From positions 1 to 64,000 of the forward strand of contig NZ_QRGA01000009.1 of assembly GCF_003367175.1 (NCBI RefSeq): a stretch of 64,000 nucleotides of DNA, read 5' to 3'. The DNA is from Trinickia dinghuensis (GTDB lineage Bacteria > Pseudomonadota > Gammaproteobacteria > Burkholderiales > Burkholderiaceae). Under the pieces are notes generated by a model. That model had not been told where the DNA came from and searched no databases. It saw only the letters and a program-made list of their open reading frames with translations. A program made the translations under genes and the position numbers. Positions 19,056 through 29,554 of the stretch are shown here, one piece after another. The stretch's first letter is position 1, and the number at the start of each line of letters is the position of its first letter.

Positions 19056-19256
19056 TTGAATCGGCGACCAGGCCGGCGGCGACACGTTGCGGCGAACGTA
19101 GCCCGAGTCGGGGTCCATCCACACCAGTTGCTCATGCCGCGAACAATGCGGCAACGGCTCGTGGATCGTCACGTTCTCGGACTGCTCGAACAGCGCGGCC
19201 AATGACACGCCGAACGCCATCGACAGCTTGTCGAGGACGATCGCAGTCGGGCTGAG
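19056..19256 (-). pseudogene. XRE/cupin regulator fragment, truncated at both ends
   Basis: 'SPTAIVLDKLSMAFGVSLAALFEQSENVTIHEPLPHCSRHEQLVWMDPDSGYVRRNVSPPAW' without recognisable HTH N-terminus or cupin C-terminus. Confidence 0.65.
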
Positions 19257-19681
19257 ATGCGCGCAAACTGGATCAGCACCGAGCCCGCCTCCGCAGGCGG
19301 CGCAAACGGTCGTCCTCGCACCGCTGTCTCTCGATGCTTTCGAGTTCAAGTTCGGGATCGCGGGCGCGCTCGATTCACTTCGCTACAAACCAAAGGCACG
19401 GTGCGACCGGCCAGCCGCAAGAAACTTATCTCCGGTTAGCGCCTCGATGCCTGCGCTTTGTCGCCAGTTGTTTGACACCAGCGCGCCATGGCCTAGCCGC
19501 CTGGCGACATTCGGCCGAAACCGACCCGCATCGGACTATCGAATTTCGCGGCAGAGAGAGAGCGTTTTCGCTCCATCAGCGGACGTTCGTATTTCAGACC
19601 AAGCATAGGGGTCGCGAAAAGGGATTTCGTCGCGCCACCTCTCGCCGACGAGACCGCGGGGACGGGCGGCGAAATAGCGGA

Positions 19682-20446
19682 TCAGGACGCTTGCTGCATG
19701 TCATTGTCGATCGGCAGCATCTGTCCCGAGATCGACTTGCCCGCGTCCGACGCAAGGAAAACAGCCATTGCCGCAATATCTCGTGGATCGACGAAGCGTT
19801 GTAACGACTGGATCGACATCGCATCCCGCCGCTCGTCGTCCACGGACCGTCCGCTCACCTGCGCGCGTCCCGCGAGAACTCTTTCGATACGCTCGCCCTC
19901 GACCGCGCCCGGCAGGATCGCGTTGACGCGCACGCCGGACTCGCCGAGTTCGCGCGCCAGCGTCTTCGTGAATCCGATCAAGCCCCACTTGCTGACGGAA
20001 TACGCGCTTCGATTCGGATAACCAAAACGGCCCGCCACCGACGACATCACGATGATCGACCCCGCGCGCGACTGTTTGAGATGAGGGATCGCGAGCCGGG
20101 TCACGTTGAAAGTGCCATTCAGATTGATCTGCATGACCGCGTCCCAGGCATCAGGATCGTAGTCTTCAACCGATGAGGTCGGCCCTGAGATGCCCGCGTT
20201 GTTCACCAGCACATCCAGTCCGCCGAGGGCTCGAACGGCATCCGGCACCACGCGTTCGATATCGGCGCGACTGGCCATGTCACAGACTGCAGTGTCGATG
20301 TTCGGCGATTCCGCGGCGAGCGCCGACAGGCCACTCGCGTCGACGTCGACCACGAACACTTTCGCACCGTTGTTCGCGAAGGCGCGAACGATTTCCCGAC
20401 CAATGCCTGACGCACCTGCCGTCACAAGAACTTTCTGCGCACTCAA
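19682..20446 (-). CDS. SDR family NAD(P)-dependent oxidoreductase
   Basis: 'VTAGASGIGREIVRAF', 'NNAGISGP', 'YSVSKWGLIGFTKTLA'. Confidence 0.93.
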   Translation of the reverse strand: MSAQKVLVTAGASGIGREIVRAFANNGAKVFVVDVDASGLSALAAESPNIDTAVCDMASRADIERVVPDAVRALGGLDVLVNNAGISGPTSSVEDYDPDAWDAVMQINLNGTFNVTRLAIPHLKQSRAGSIIVMSSVAGRFGYPNRSAYSVSKWGLIGFTKTLARELGESGVRVNAILPGAVEGERIERVLAGRAQVSGRSVDDERRDAMSIQSLQRFVDPRDIAAMAVFLASDAGKSISGQMLPIDNDMQQAS

Positions 20447-20641
20447 TTTCCACCTCCGTTACGGGTTAGAGTCAGCCACTCCGCAACGAATGCGTCATTC
20501 GTCAAGCGGCAACAGCGCCAACAGCAGACGCCGCAACACCTGGCTCTGCCATACGGCCAGATGCCGCTGCTGGGCGCGTCGGACCAGACTGCCGGTGAAT
20601 CGGGAAAGCGCGTCGGGGTGGTCGGTTTTGGTCGGCACGGG

Positions 20642-22555
20642 CTAGCGGTTCTGCGAAATGGGATCGGTTAGAAAAATGGGCTTCAGGAAAGCGTTCAATT
20701 CGTCGAAGGCGTCGAGCGGCAGCACGTGCGCCACGTATTGATCGGGACGGACAACGACGAGCGCGCCCCGTTCGCGATCGATGCCGCGCTCGTTGAAGAT
20801 ATCAGTCGATGCATCGCTCGTAAATGCCTTCTCGTAATCGACCAGCCGATACCGTCCCCTGCGCGGCAACAACGACGCATGCAGATCGTCGAGCCGCACT
20901 TCGCGATGAGGCGTTTGCAGCACGGCGCGCAGATCGAAGACGCTATCCACGTCGGCACCGGCCGGTGTGGCGAGGCGTACGACCGATTCCGGCGACGAGG
21001 CGAGTTGATCGCAGAACGCTTCGAGTGCCTTACCGCTCGCGTCCGCGAAAGCGTACAGACGCCAGCGGCCATCTGCGCGAGCGACGTGACCAAAATGCAT
21101 CGGCCTGGCATCGGCGATGCGAACGACGGGCGACGAATGAAACCGAGTGCCAATCGTGAAGCCTTGTGCGAGCGACTGATGCGTCGAATCACCCGTCAGC
21201 GCACCCGGGCGATAACGCGTTGCGACGCCCGCCGTATATCGGCCTGCGCGCACGAAATACGCCTGAAGTTCCGCGGGATCGACGCCGCCGGCTTCGGGAT
21301 GCGCGGGGTCCTTCGGCGGAGCGGCCATCATCGCGGACCACTCTTTATCGAAGTCGATCAGTTCCTGTGCGACAGGCTGCCGCTCGTCCGAATACGAGCG
21401 CAGCAGACTTGTGTGACTGCGTCCTTGCAGCACCGCCCCAAGCTTCCAGCCGAGATTGAAGCCGTCCTGCATCGATACGTTCATACCCTGGCCCGCTTTC
21501 GCGCTGTGCGTATGGCAGGCATCGCCTGCAATGAACACGCGCGGCTCGCGTGATGTTCCGTCGCTTGCAACGGCATCGTCGAAACGCGAAGTGAGCCGTT
21601 GCCCCACTTCGTACACCGAGAACCACGCGACTTCTTTCACGTCGAGCGAATACGGATGAAGAATCCCTTGCGCAGTCTCGATGATGCGCTCGACAGTCGT
21701 CTGTTTGATCGCGTCGCGATTCTCCGGTGTGACTTCGCCGAGATCGACATAGAAGCGCACAAGATAGCCACCTTCTCGCGGAATGATCAGCAGGTTGCCT
21801 TTGCTCGCGGACTGGATCGCGGCCTTCAAACGGATGTCCGGAAAATCAGTCACGGCAAGCGCATCCATCACGCCCCACGCGTGGTTGGCGGCGTCGCCAT
21901 TCAGCGTCTGACCGATTACCGTACGCACGCGGCTTCGCGCACCGTCGCAACCCACCACATAGCGTGCGCGCACGGCGACGGTTTCGCCAGACCGCGCGCC
22001 ATCCGTACGGCGCAACGTGACGTGTACGGGATACTCATCGGTGTCGACGCGCTGCACGTCGACGACTTCGAGACCGTAGTCCGGTTCGAGCCGCTGTGCG
22101 GAGCGGCGCATCAGATCGAGCAGATACTCTTGCACCCGAGCCTGATTCACGATGACATGCGGAAACTCGGAGATACCTGTTTCGGTATCTTGAACACGGC
22201 CGGTACGCCGGATCGCGCCACGATTGTCAGCGTCCGGTCTCCAGAAGACGGTTTCATTGACCCAGTACGCTTCGCGCAGCAGACGTTCACTCAGGCCGAA
22301 TGCGTTGAACATCTCGACCGTCCGGCAGGCGACACCGTCTGCCTGTCCCATCAGCAACGGACCCGCGCGACGTTCGACGATGCGCGTCGTAATCGACGGA
22401 AACTGCGACAACTGCGCCGCGAGCACGAGCCCCGCAGGACCGCTGCCGATGATGAGCACGTCGACTGCTTCAGGCAGATCGACGCGAGGTGCGCCCTCGG
22501 CAGCCGGCTCGATCATCGGATCGTCCGGACGAAAACCGTTGAGATGAAACTGCAT
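20642..22555 (-). CDS. FAD-dependent aromatic monooxygenase, 3-hydroxybenzoate 4-monooxygenase (MobA)-like
   Basis: 'DVLIIGSGPAGLVLAAQL', 'VVGCDGARSRVR', 'RVFIAGDACHTHSAKAGQGMNVSMQDGFNLGWKL'. Confidence 0.88.
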   Translation of the reverse strand: MQFHLNGFRPDDPMIEPAAEGAPRVDLPEAVDVLIIGSGPAGLVLAAQLSQFPSITTRIVERRAGPLLMGQADGVACRTVEMFNAFGLSERLLREAYWVNETVFWRPDADNRGAIRRTGRVQDTETGISEFPHVIVNQARVQEYLLDLMRRSAQRLEPDYGLEVVDVQRVDTDEYPVHVTLRRTDGARSGETVAVRARYVVGCDGARSRVRTVIGQTLNGDAANHAWGVMDALAVTDFPDIRLKAAIQSASKGNLLIIPREGGYLVRFYVDLGEVTPENRDAIKQTTVERIIETAQGILHPYSLDVKEVAWFSVYEVGQRLTSRFDDAVASDGTSREPRVFIAGDACHTHSAKAGQGMNVSMQDGFNLGWKLGAVLQGRSHTSLLRSYSDERQPVAQELIDFDKEWSAMMAAPPKDPAHPEAGGVDPAELQAYFVRAGRYTAGVATRYRPGALTGDSTHQSLAQGFTIGTRFHSSPVVRIADARPMHFGHVARADGRWRLYAFADASGKALEAFCDQLASSPESVVRLATPAGADVDSVFDLRAVLQTPHREVRLDDLHASLLPRRGRYRLVDYEKAFTSDASTDIFNERGIDRERGALVVVRPDQYVAHVLPLDAFDELNAFLKPIFLTDPISQNR

Positions 22556-22656
22556 GATGTCTTCCTCCGTATGTCTTCAACTACGCTTGCAACGCATATA
22601 CTCCGTACACCAACCATACTCAAACGCTTCCTGCTTTCCCGCTTTTTACCCTGGGA

Positions 22657-23088
22657 TCACGCTACGTTCTCCACCGATTCGCACGCAGCGCGGATAAATT
22701 CAGGCACAGGGACGGCCTTCAACTGTCCGCCGTCCTGCTTGACGCACAGTGCGCGCGTCGCCTGCCCTTCGCAGATCAGCGTATCGTTGCGCATGATCCG
22801 ATGGCTCTGGATAAAGACCTTGCCACGCCATTCCTCGACTCGCGTATGCACCGACAGACTTTCGCAGTAGGTTGCCGAGGTGTGAAAGCGCGTGTGAATT
22901 TCGAGCAGCGGCGCGCCGATGCAATGCGGCAGCGTTTGCATCTCGCGCCATGGCGGCAGGCCGCACTGTATAAAATAATCGTGCGACGCTGCGTCCATCC
23001 AGCGAGAGAAGTTCGGGAAGAAAACAATTCCGGCCGGGTCACAATCGCCGAATTGCACGTCGATACGATAGACAGTTTCTTTGCTCAC
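22657..23088 (-). CDS. Acyl-CoA thioesterase (4-hydroxybenzoyl-CoA thioesterase/hotdog family)
   Basis: 'VQFGDCDPAGIVFFPNFSRWMDAASHDYF' hotdog signature. Confidence 0.88.
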   Translation of the reverse strand: MSKETVYRIDVQFGDCDPAGIVFFPNFSRWMDAASHDYFIQCGLPPWREMQTLPHCIGAPLLEIHTRFHTSATYCESLSVHTRVEEWRGKVFIQSHRIMRNDTLICEGQATRALCVKQDGGQLKAVPVPEFIRAACESVENVA

Positions 23089-23200
23089 GGGTCCATGCTC
23101 CTGCTTTCAGTTCAGCCATTGTGTGCGGGTCGCCTGCACAACACTGTCGATGCGGCGACAGTTCGCATCGAAGCCGTGCAACTCCCTCTGGAGTGACGAC

Positions 23201-23905
23201 ATGACGAGGCAAAAGCGGACGGCCACGGTGTCGCTCACTCTCGACGAACTGCTCGCGCAGTCGTCATGGTTCTGCAAGCTGGACGACGCCGCGCAGTCCC
23301 GCGTGCGCGCTGAAGCATCCGAGCGCGTGGTCCCGGCCGGTCAGGTTCTCGGACATCATGGCGAGCGGCAACATGTCTGGTTCGGCGTGCTCGAAGGGCT
23401 GATCAAGTGGTCGATCACAGCCCGCGACGGACACACGGTGACGCTCGGCGGCCAGTCCGTCGGCAGCTGGTTCGGAGAAGGCACGCTGATACGCAACCTG
23501 CCGCGCGAGTCCGATCTCATCGCGTTACGCGATAGCCGCGTTGCGCAGATTCCACGCGCGACCTTCGAATGGCTTCGCCAACACCATCCGTCGTTCAACG
23601 ATTTCTTGCTGTTGCGGGTCAACGAGCGGCTGCACTGGTTCATGGGCGCCGTCGCCGCGTACGGTCTGCTCGATACGGATAGTCTCGTCGCGAGAGCGCT
23701 CGTCGGCATGGTCCATCCGCTGTCCAATCCGAGCGGCGCAGCGCATCTGCAACTGTCCCAGGAAGAACTCGCCAACCTCGCCGGCGTGTCGCGTCAGACA
23801 TGCAACAAGGCGATGACCCGCTTCAAGAACGCGGGCCTGGTACGCACCGAATACGGCGGCATCGTCGTGCTGGATCTGCCCGGGCTTCAGGATCTGGGCC
23901 GGTAG
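23201..23905 (+). CDS. Crp/Fnr family transcriptional regulator
   Basis: cNMP-like domain plus 'LSQEELANLAGVSRQTCNKAMTRFKNAGLV' HTH. Confidence 0.9.
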   Translation: MTRQKRTATVSLTLDELLAQSSWFCKLDDAAQSRVRAEASERVVPAGQVLGHHGERQHVWFGVLEGLIKWSITARDGHTVTLGGQSVGSWFGEGTLIRNLPRESDLIALRDSRVAQIPRATFEWLRQHHPSFNDFLLLRVNERLHWFMGAVAAYGLLDTDSLVARALVGMVHPLSNPSGAAHLQLSQEELANLAGVSRQTCNKAMTRFKNAGLVRTEYGGIVVLDLPGLQDLGR

Positions 23906-24018
23906 CGCCGCGTCGGTTGCGACTTGGTGTTTACGCTGTCCGCGACTGTCGCGCCATCGACAGTCGTGCGGGCGGCCGCCCGAAATAATGCGTGTCATAC
24001 AAGGTCAGGAGACACGCA

Positions 24019-25386
24019 ATGATTCGCGCCCGTTCAATACCGCCCACCGCCGCGCTCGTCGGGCATTCTTCAGACGAGATAGTGGAAGACGCACTCTTCC
24101 GGAAGATAAGCTGGCGCGTCATGCCGCTCATCCTTGTCGCTTACGTCTGCGCGTTCCTCGACCGGATCAACATCGGCTATGCGCAGCTGCAGATGAAACA
24201 CGATCTGGCTTTTTCCGATGCAGTGTATGGACTCGGCGCAGGCATTTTCTTCGTGACGTATCTGCTCTTCGAGGTGCCGAGCAATCTGCTGTTCGAAAAG
24301 ATCGGTGCGCGGCTGACTTTCCTGAGAATCATGGTGCTGTGGGGCCTCGCGTCTGCGGCGACCGCGTTCGTCTCGGCGCCCTGGCAGTTCTACGCGATCA
24401 GGCTGTTGCTCGGCGTCTTCGAAGCCGGCTTCTTCCCCGGGATCATCCTGTATCTAACGTACTGGTATCCGAGCCAGCGCCGGGGCCGCGTCACGGGTCT
24501 GTTCCTCTTCGGCATGCCCATTACGGGTGTGCTGGGCGGCCCGCTGTCGGGCGCCATCATGAGCGGCATGGAAGGCTTTGGTGGCATGCACGGCTGGCAA
24601 TGGCTGTTCCTCGTCGAAGGACTGCCGACCGTCCTGCTGGGATTCGTGCTGTATCGCATGCTGCCGGACGGTCCGGCCCGTGCGTCCTGGCTGAGCGGCG
24701 CCGAGAAAACGCTGGTGCAGAACGTTCTGGACGCCGACCATCGTGGCGAGACGAAGGCTGGACATCACGGACGCCTCGCCGCAGCGCTGGCCGACCCGAA
24801 GACGTACGTGCTTGCGTTCATCTATTTCTGCTGCGCCTGCGCCGTCTACACGCTGACCTTCTGGCTGCCGACCATGATCAAGGGCCTCGGTATCGCGCCG
24901 ATCGCGACGATCGGCTGGTACACGGCAGTGCCTTATATCTTCGGCGCGCTCGGCGTGCTCGTCGTCAGCCGCAGTTCGGACCGTTTCAAGGAGCGTCGCT
25001 GGCATGTAGGCGGAACGTTGGCACTCGGTGCAATTGCACTGGCGTCGACCTCGTATCTCGGCACTGCTGTCGTTCCCGTGATGGTTCTGCTCTGCGCCGC
25101 ATCGTTCTTTATCTTCGGCGGCGGCTCGCTGTTCTGGTCGATTCCGCCGACCTATCTGGACCGTAACGCTGCCGCTGCGGGCATCGCCGTGATCAGCTCG
25201 CTGGGCATCCTCGGCGGGTTCGTCAGCCCGACGCTGATCGGCATGATCAAGGGCGCAACAGGCAGCATCCAGATGGGACTGCTGGCGTTGACCGCGCTCG
25301 TCATCTGCGGCGGACTCACGATTCTTCTCGGCCTGCCAAAGAGCGCGCTTCGCGTGGGTCCCGCCGACAACGCCAGCGCGCACTAA
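24019..25386 (+). CDS. MFS transporter (anion:cation symporter type)
   Basis: '[21 protein letters not shown]'-type signature, 12 TM pattern; AGGAG upstream of ATG at 24019. Confidence 0.92.
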   Translation: MIRARSIPPTAALVGHSSDEIVEDALFRKISWRVMPLILVAYVCAFLDRINIGYAQLQMKHDLAFSDAVYGLGAGIFFVTYLLFEVPSNLLFEKIGARLTFLRIMVLWGLASAATAFVSAPWQFYAIRLLLGVFEAGFFPGIILYLTYWYPSQRRGRVTGLFLFGMPITGVLGGPLSGAIMSGMEGFGGMHGWQWLFLVEGLPTVLLGFVLYRMLPDGPARASWLSGAEKTLVQNVLDADHRGETKAGHHGRLAAALADPKTYVLAFIYFCCACAVYTLTFWLPTMIKGLGIAPIATIGWYTAVPYIFGALGVLVVSRSSDRFKERRWHVGGTLALGAIALASTSYLGTAVVPVMVLLCAASFFIFGGGSLFWSIPPTYLDRNAAAAGIAVISSLGILGGFVSPTLIGMIKGATGSIQMGLLALTALVICGGLTILLGLPKSALRVGPADNASAH

Positions 25387-25423
25387 CGAACACTCAGCAC
25401 ATTTTTCTCTGGAGAGCATCAAC

Positions 25424-26344
25424 ATGAGCAAGCCCAAAGTCATCGTGACCGTCGCCCCGACGGGCGGCATGGCCAGCAAGAAAATGAATCCCGCCCTGCC
25501 GACGCAGCCGCAGGAGATCGCAGACGACACGTATCGCTGCTACAACGCGGGTGCCAGTGTGGTTGCCGTGCACGCACGACGTCTCGACGACGAGGCCACC
25601 TGCGACCCGGCGATCTACAGCCAGATCAACCGCCTGATCCGCGACAAGTGCGACATCATTCTCAACAACTCGACGGGTGGCGGCATCAATGGCGACATGG
25701 TGCGCGAACTTGACAACGGTCTGTGGGAAATCCAGTGGGAAGAACGTCTGAAGGGGATGCAGGGTGATGGCGTCGAGATGTGCACGCTCGACGCGCAGAC
25801 GGTGATCGCGAGTTTCGGCGGCAAGGAAATCCTGGTGGCGACGCCGCCTTCGCGAATCCGGCAGATCGCGGAGATGATGAAAGCGCGCGGAATCAAGCCC
25901 GAATGGGAAGTGTTCGGCCTTGCCGACATCGTTCAGGACGTTCAGCGCGCGATCAACGAAGGCCTCGACGACGCGCCGCACTTCATTAACATCGTTATCG
26001 GCGCGAATGCCTTTCAGGGCGCGCTGCCCTATACGCCGCGGCTACTGCAGACGATGGTCGACCATCTGCCCCAAAAGACCGTTTTCAACGTCAGCGCCAT
26101 CGGCGCGGCGCAGTTGCCTGCCGCGATGAACTCGCTGCTGCTTGGCGGGCATGTGCGCGTCGGACTCGAAGACAACCTGTACTACAGGCAGGGTGAACTC
26201 GCCACCAACGTCCAGTTGGTCGAGCGGCTGGTTCGCCTCGTGCGCGAAATGGGCTACGAGCCAGCGACGCCGTCCGAGGCGCGCGAAATCATCGGTTTGC
26301 AGCCGCTGCGCGAAACCATCCACGCAGCAGGCATGGAGGCTTAG
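25424..26344 (+). CDS. BKACE (beta-keto acid cleavage enzyme, DUF849) family protein
   Basis: '[47 protein letters not shown]', 'IINNSTGGG'-like motif. Confidence 0.92.
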   Translation: MSKPKVIVTVAPTGGMASKKMNPALPTQPQEIADDTYRCYNAGASVVAVHARRLDDEATCDPAIYSQINRLIRDKCDIILNNSTGGGINGDMVRELDNGLWEIQWEERLKGMQGDGVEMCTLDAQTVIASFGGKEILVATPPSRIRQIAEMMKARGIKPEWEVFGLADIVQDVQRAINEGLDDAPHFINIVIGANAFQGALPYTPRLLQTMVDHLPQKTVFNVSAIGAAQLPAAMNSLLLGGHVRVGLEDNLYYRQGELATNVQLVERLVRLVREMGYEPATPSEAREIIGLQPLRETIHAAGMEA

Positions 26345-26347
26345 GCG

Positions 26348-27289
26348 ATGACGAACCGACCCGCCACCATCGCCATCGTCGGCACGGGTGTGATCGGCGC
26401 TGGCTGGGCGACGCACTTTCTCGCTCATGGTTTCGCCGTCACGGCAACGGACCCCGGCGAAGGCGCCGGATCGCGGCTGCGCAACTGGGTCGACGACAAC
26501 TGGCCGGCCGTCGAGCGACTGGGACTGGCGGAGGGCGCCTCTCGCGACAATCTGACCTTCACGACGGACCTGAACGCGGCGGTGCGCGATGCCGACTTTA
26601 TTCAGGAAAGCGGACCAGAGCGTCTGGACGTCAAGCGGACGCTGATCGCAAGCATCGAATCGGCAGCGAAAGCGGAAGCCCTCATCGCTTCGTCGGCGTC
26701 GGGTCTTTCGATCAGCGAGATTCAGGCTGGCGCGAAACACCCGGAACGGATCGTGTTGGGACATCCGTTCAATCCTTCCCACATCATCCCGTTAGTGGAG
26801 GTTTGCGGCGGCAGTCTCACATCGCCTGACAACATCGCGAAGACGATGGCGTTCTATGCGTCGACGGGCAAGAAGGTCATCAGGATCAACAAGGAGATCA
26901 AAGGTCATATCGCCAACCGGCTTCAGGCGGCGATATGGCAAGAAGCGATCAGCCTGGTGGAGCGCGGATTCGCTTCCGTGGAAGACATCGACACGGCGAT
27001 TTCCCACGGTCCGGGTCTTCGCTGGGCGCTGCTCGGTCCGTTTCTCAATCTTCACGCTTCGGGTGGCGCTGGCGGGATAACCCATGTGCTGCAGCATCTG
27101 GGTCCAGCGCAGCGCGAATGGGCCAACGATCTTGGTCAGTATCCCGAGTCGGATGATTACATCGAGTCGATTGCGGCAGGCATCGAAGCGGAATTGGCGT
27201 CGTACGATTTTCCGGAAATGCTTCGCCAGCGTAATGAACTGCTGATTCAGTTGCTGGAAGCCAAGCGCAATCGTGCTGAGATTCCGTGA
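26348..27289 (+). CDS. 3-hydroxyacyl-CoA dehydrogenase family; carnitine 3-dehydrogenase-like
   Basis: 'TIAIVGTGVIGAGWATHFLAHGFAVTATDPGEGA', 'HPFNPSHIIPLVEVCGG', 'KGHIANRLQAAIWQEA'. Confidence 0.88.
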   Translation: MTNRPATIAIVGTGVIGAGWATHFLAHGFAVTATDPGEGAGSRLRNWVDDNWPAVERLGLAEGASRDNLTFTTDLNAAVRDADFIQESGPERLDVKRTLIASIESAAKAEALIASSASGLSISEIQAGAKHPERIVLGHPFNPSHIIPLVEVCGGSLTSPDNIAKTMAFYASTGKKVIRINKEIKGHIANRLQAAIWQEAISLVERGFASVEDIDTAISHGPGLRWALLGPFLNLHASGGAGGITHVLQHLGPAQREWANDLGQYPESDDYIESIAAGIEAELASYDFPEMLRQRNELLIQLLEAKRNRAEIP

Positions 27290-27732
27290 GCGCTATCTTG
27301 TTTTCCGCTTCAGCAGCCGGTGACAAAATTTCGCAAGAGTGCTTTCGCATCCGGCAACAACCTGGTATCCCTTGCAGCAACACCTACCGCCTGTAAGAAA
27401 CGGCAAACGCTAACCATAGCTTGTAGCTGCCCCTCCGGAATGAGAATGACAGTAAAGGCCGACGACACAACGCCGGCGGTCGACAATCGAATGACCGTTT
27501 TCTGGCCGGAACTGCCGTCCGAATGTCTGACGACTGAATCAGACCAAGATCTCCTCCTTGCGCATTACCCGCACTTACCGGCTGGCGTCGCGGACGGGTC
27601 CGTGCGGACTCTGCACCGGCTACTGGACCGCGAGGGTGGGCCGCAGTTCTGGTTCGTGAGCGTCGACGCCGTTGCGCGACCTTTTTCTGTAGCAAGCGTG
27701 ACATGACCCTAAGCCCCGACAGTCGCCTCCTG

Positions 27733-28512
27733 TCACATCACGGCGTGCACCGCCGTCCCCGTCCGCCCCGGTAAAATGTCTTCCCTCAGCGTGCCCTCGG
27801 GAATGACGTAGTCTCCGGCATTCTGCCGCCGGTACGGAATCGGTCTCGTGCTCCACAGTTCGTCCAAGCGCCGGCCCAACGCATCGCTCGTCTGGGCGAA
27901 GCGGGCCTCGTCCATCTTGCTCGTCCGATGGACGACAAACGGCGGCAACACGTCGAAGCCCGGATAGAACAGCACGCCGTGATTGATCGGAAACAGGATG
28001 TCGTCGATCGGCCCGTTGATGCCGCGCGGGCCATAGTGCGTGTCCCACCCGCCGGTCGTGACGACCAGCATCGCGCGCTTGCCGGCCATCGAGCCTTCGC
28101 CATAGCGATCGCCCCAGCGCTCGTCGGAATGTTCGCCCACGCCGTAAGCGAAGCCGTACGCATAGACACGATCCACCCATCCTTTGAGAATCGCGGGCAT
28201 CGAAAACCACCAGAGCGGAAACTGCAGAATCACGGCATCGGCCCACTTCAGCTTCTCCTGCTCGGCCGCGATGTCGTCGCTTTGAGTGCCGTTCGCATAG
28301 GCGTGCTTCGAATCGAGCGACGCGTGGAACGCAGTTTCCGGCTGGTGATCCGTGTTATCGGAAGCGTCGACCGGCGCCTTCCACTTCATGGCGTAAAGAT
28401 CGGATACGCGGACGGTATGTCCGGCATCCTCCAGCCGCTTCACGGAAAAATCCTTCAACGCGCCGTTCAACGACGTCGGCTCCGGGTGCGCATAGACGAT
28501 CAGTACGTTCAT
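27733..28512 (-). CDS. NAD(P)H dehydrogenase (quinone), NQO/flavodoxin-like fold
   Basis: 'MNVLIVYAHPEPTSLNGALKDFSVKRLEDAGHTVRVSDLYAMKW'. Confidence 0.92.
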   Translation of the reverse strand: MNVLIVYAHPEPTSLNGALKDFSVKRLEDAGHTVRVSDLYAMKWKAPVDASDNTDHQPETAFHASLDSKHAYANGTQSDDIAAEQEKLKWADAVILQFPLWWFSMPAILKGWVDRVYAYGFAYGVGEHSDERWGDRYGEGSMAGKRAMLVVTTGGWDTHYGPRGINGPIDDILFPINHGVLFYPGFDVLPPFVVHRTSKMDEARFAQTSDALGRRLDELWSTRPIPYRRQNAGDYVIPEGTLREDILPGRTGTAVHAVM

Positions 28513-28600
28513 GACATCGATCTCCAAAGGTTGTTGGAGACACAGCGTACGGCTCGCTGAGCTATATTAGAAATGAATTACAAGCATGATAGGTATTGTC

Positions 28601-29497
28601 ATGGATAATCGCCTCAGAAATCTCGATCTCAATCTGCTCGTGACGCTCGACATGCTGCTAGCCGAGCTGAACGTCACGCGTGCGGCGCAGCGGCTGCATT
28701 ATTCGCAGCCGTCCGTCAGCGTCCAGCTCGCGAAGCTCAGGGATGTATTCGACGATCCTTTGCTGCTGCCCGGGCCGCGCGGCATGCGTCCGACGAAGCG
28801 CGCCGAGTCGCTGCGCGAGCCGCTGCGCGAAGCACTCGCCGCGATCGAGCGCGCCGTCACCCCGCCCCGCGCGTTCGATCCGGTGAGCGCCAATCAAACG
28901 TGGAAGCTCGCCGCGACCGACTATGCCGAATCGACGGTCGTGCTGCCGGCATTGCAGCGATTGCGCTCGGCCGCGCCGGGCAGCCGGCTCGCCGTCGTCG
29001 AGATGGCGCCGCCCCGCTTCGAGAAACAAGCTGAACAAGGCGAGATCGATCTCGCCTTTCATACGGTCGAGGGTGCACCGGAAAGCATGCGCCGCCGCCT
29101 GCTGTTCGCCGAACGATATGTGCTGGTGGGCCGCGCCGACCATCCGCGATTGAGGCGGCGGCCCACGTTGGCACAGTTTTGCAAGCTCGATCACGTACTC
29201 GTATCGCCCGAAGGCGGCGGTTTTCATGGCGTGACCGACGAAGCACTGCAAAAAGTCGGGCTCACGCGGCGCGTAGTCCTCTCCGTTCCGCACTTTCTAT
29301 TTTTAGTGTCGGCGGTCGCGAGCACGGACCTTGTAGCGATGGCGCCCGCGCGGCTGGTGCAGGCAAACCCGGCGCTACGCGTGACGGACTCGCCGATCGA
29401 GGTGCCGGGCTACGAGATGTGCATGCTCTGGCACGAGCGGGTGCATCGGGATCCCGCCCATCAGTGGCTGCGAGAGCATATCGCAGCATCGGTGTAG
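28601..29497 (+). CDS. LysR family regulator, divergent from quinone reductase
   Basis: 'LRNLDLNLLVTLDMLLAELNVTRAAQRLHYSQPSVSVQLAKLRDVFDDPLL'. Confidence 0.94.
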   Translation: MDNRLRNLDLNLLVTLDMLLAELNVTRAAQRLHYSQPSVSVQLAKLRDVFDDPLLLPGPRGMRPTKRAESLREPLREALAAIERAVTPPRAFDPVSANQTWKLAATDYAESTVVLPALQRLRSAAPGSRLAVVEMAPPRFEKQAEQGEIDLAFHTVEGAPESMRRRLLFAERYVLVGRADHPRLRRRPTLAQFCKLDHVLVSPEGGGFHGVTDEALQKVGLTRRVVLSVPHFLFLVSAVASTDLVAMAPARLVQANPALRVTDSPIEVPGYEMCMLWHERVHRDPAHQWLREHIAASV

Positions 29498-29554
29498 AAG
29501 AGCAGCGAGCCCCGAACGCCGGCGGCTCGGGACTCGCTTACAGCGCATTAGCTT

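Noticed and set aside
27320-27706. 128-aa ORF after the carnitine-dehydrogenase-like gene
   Set aside because: No recognisable family, no clear RBS; left unannotated, though a decayed gene cannot be excluded.
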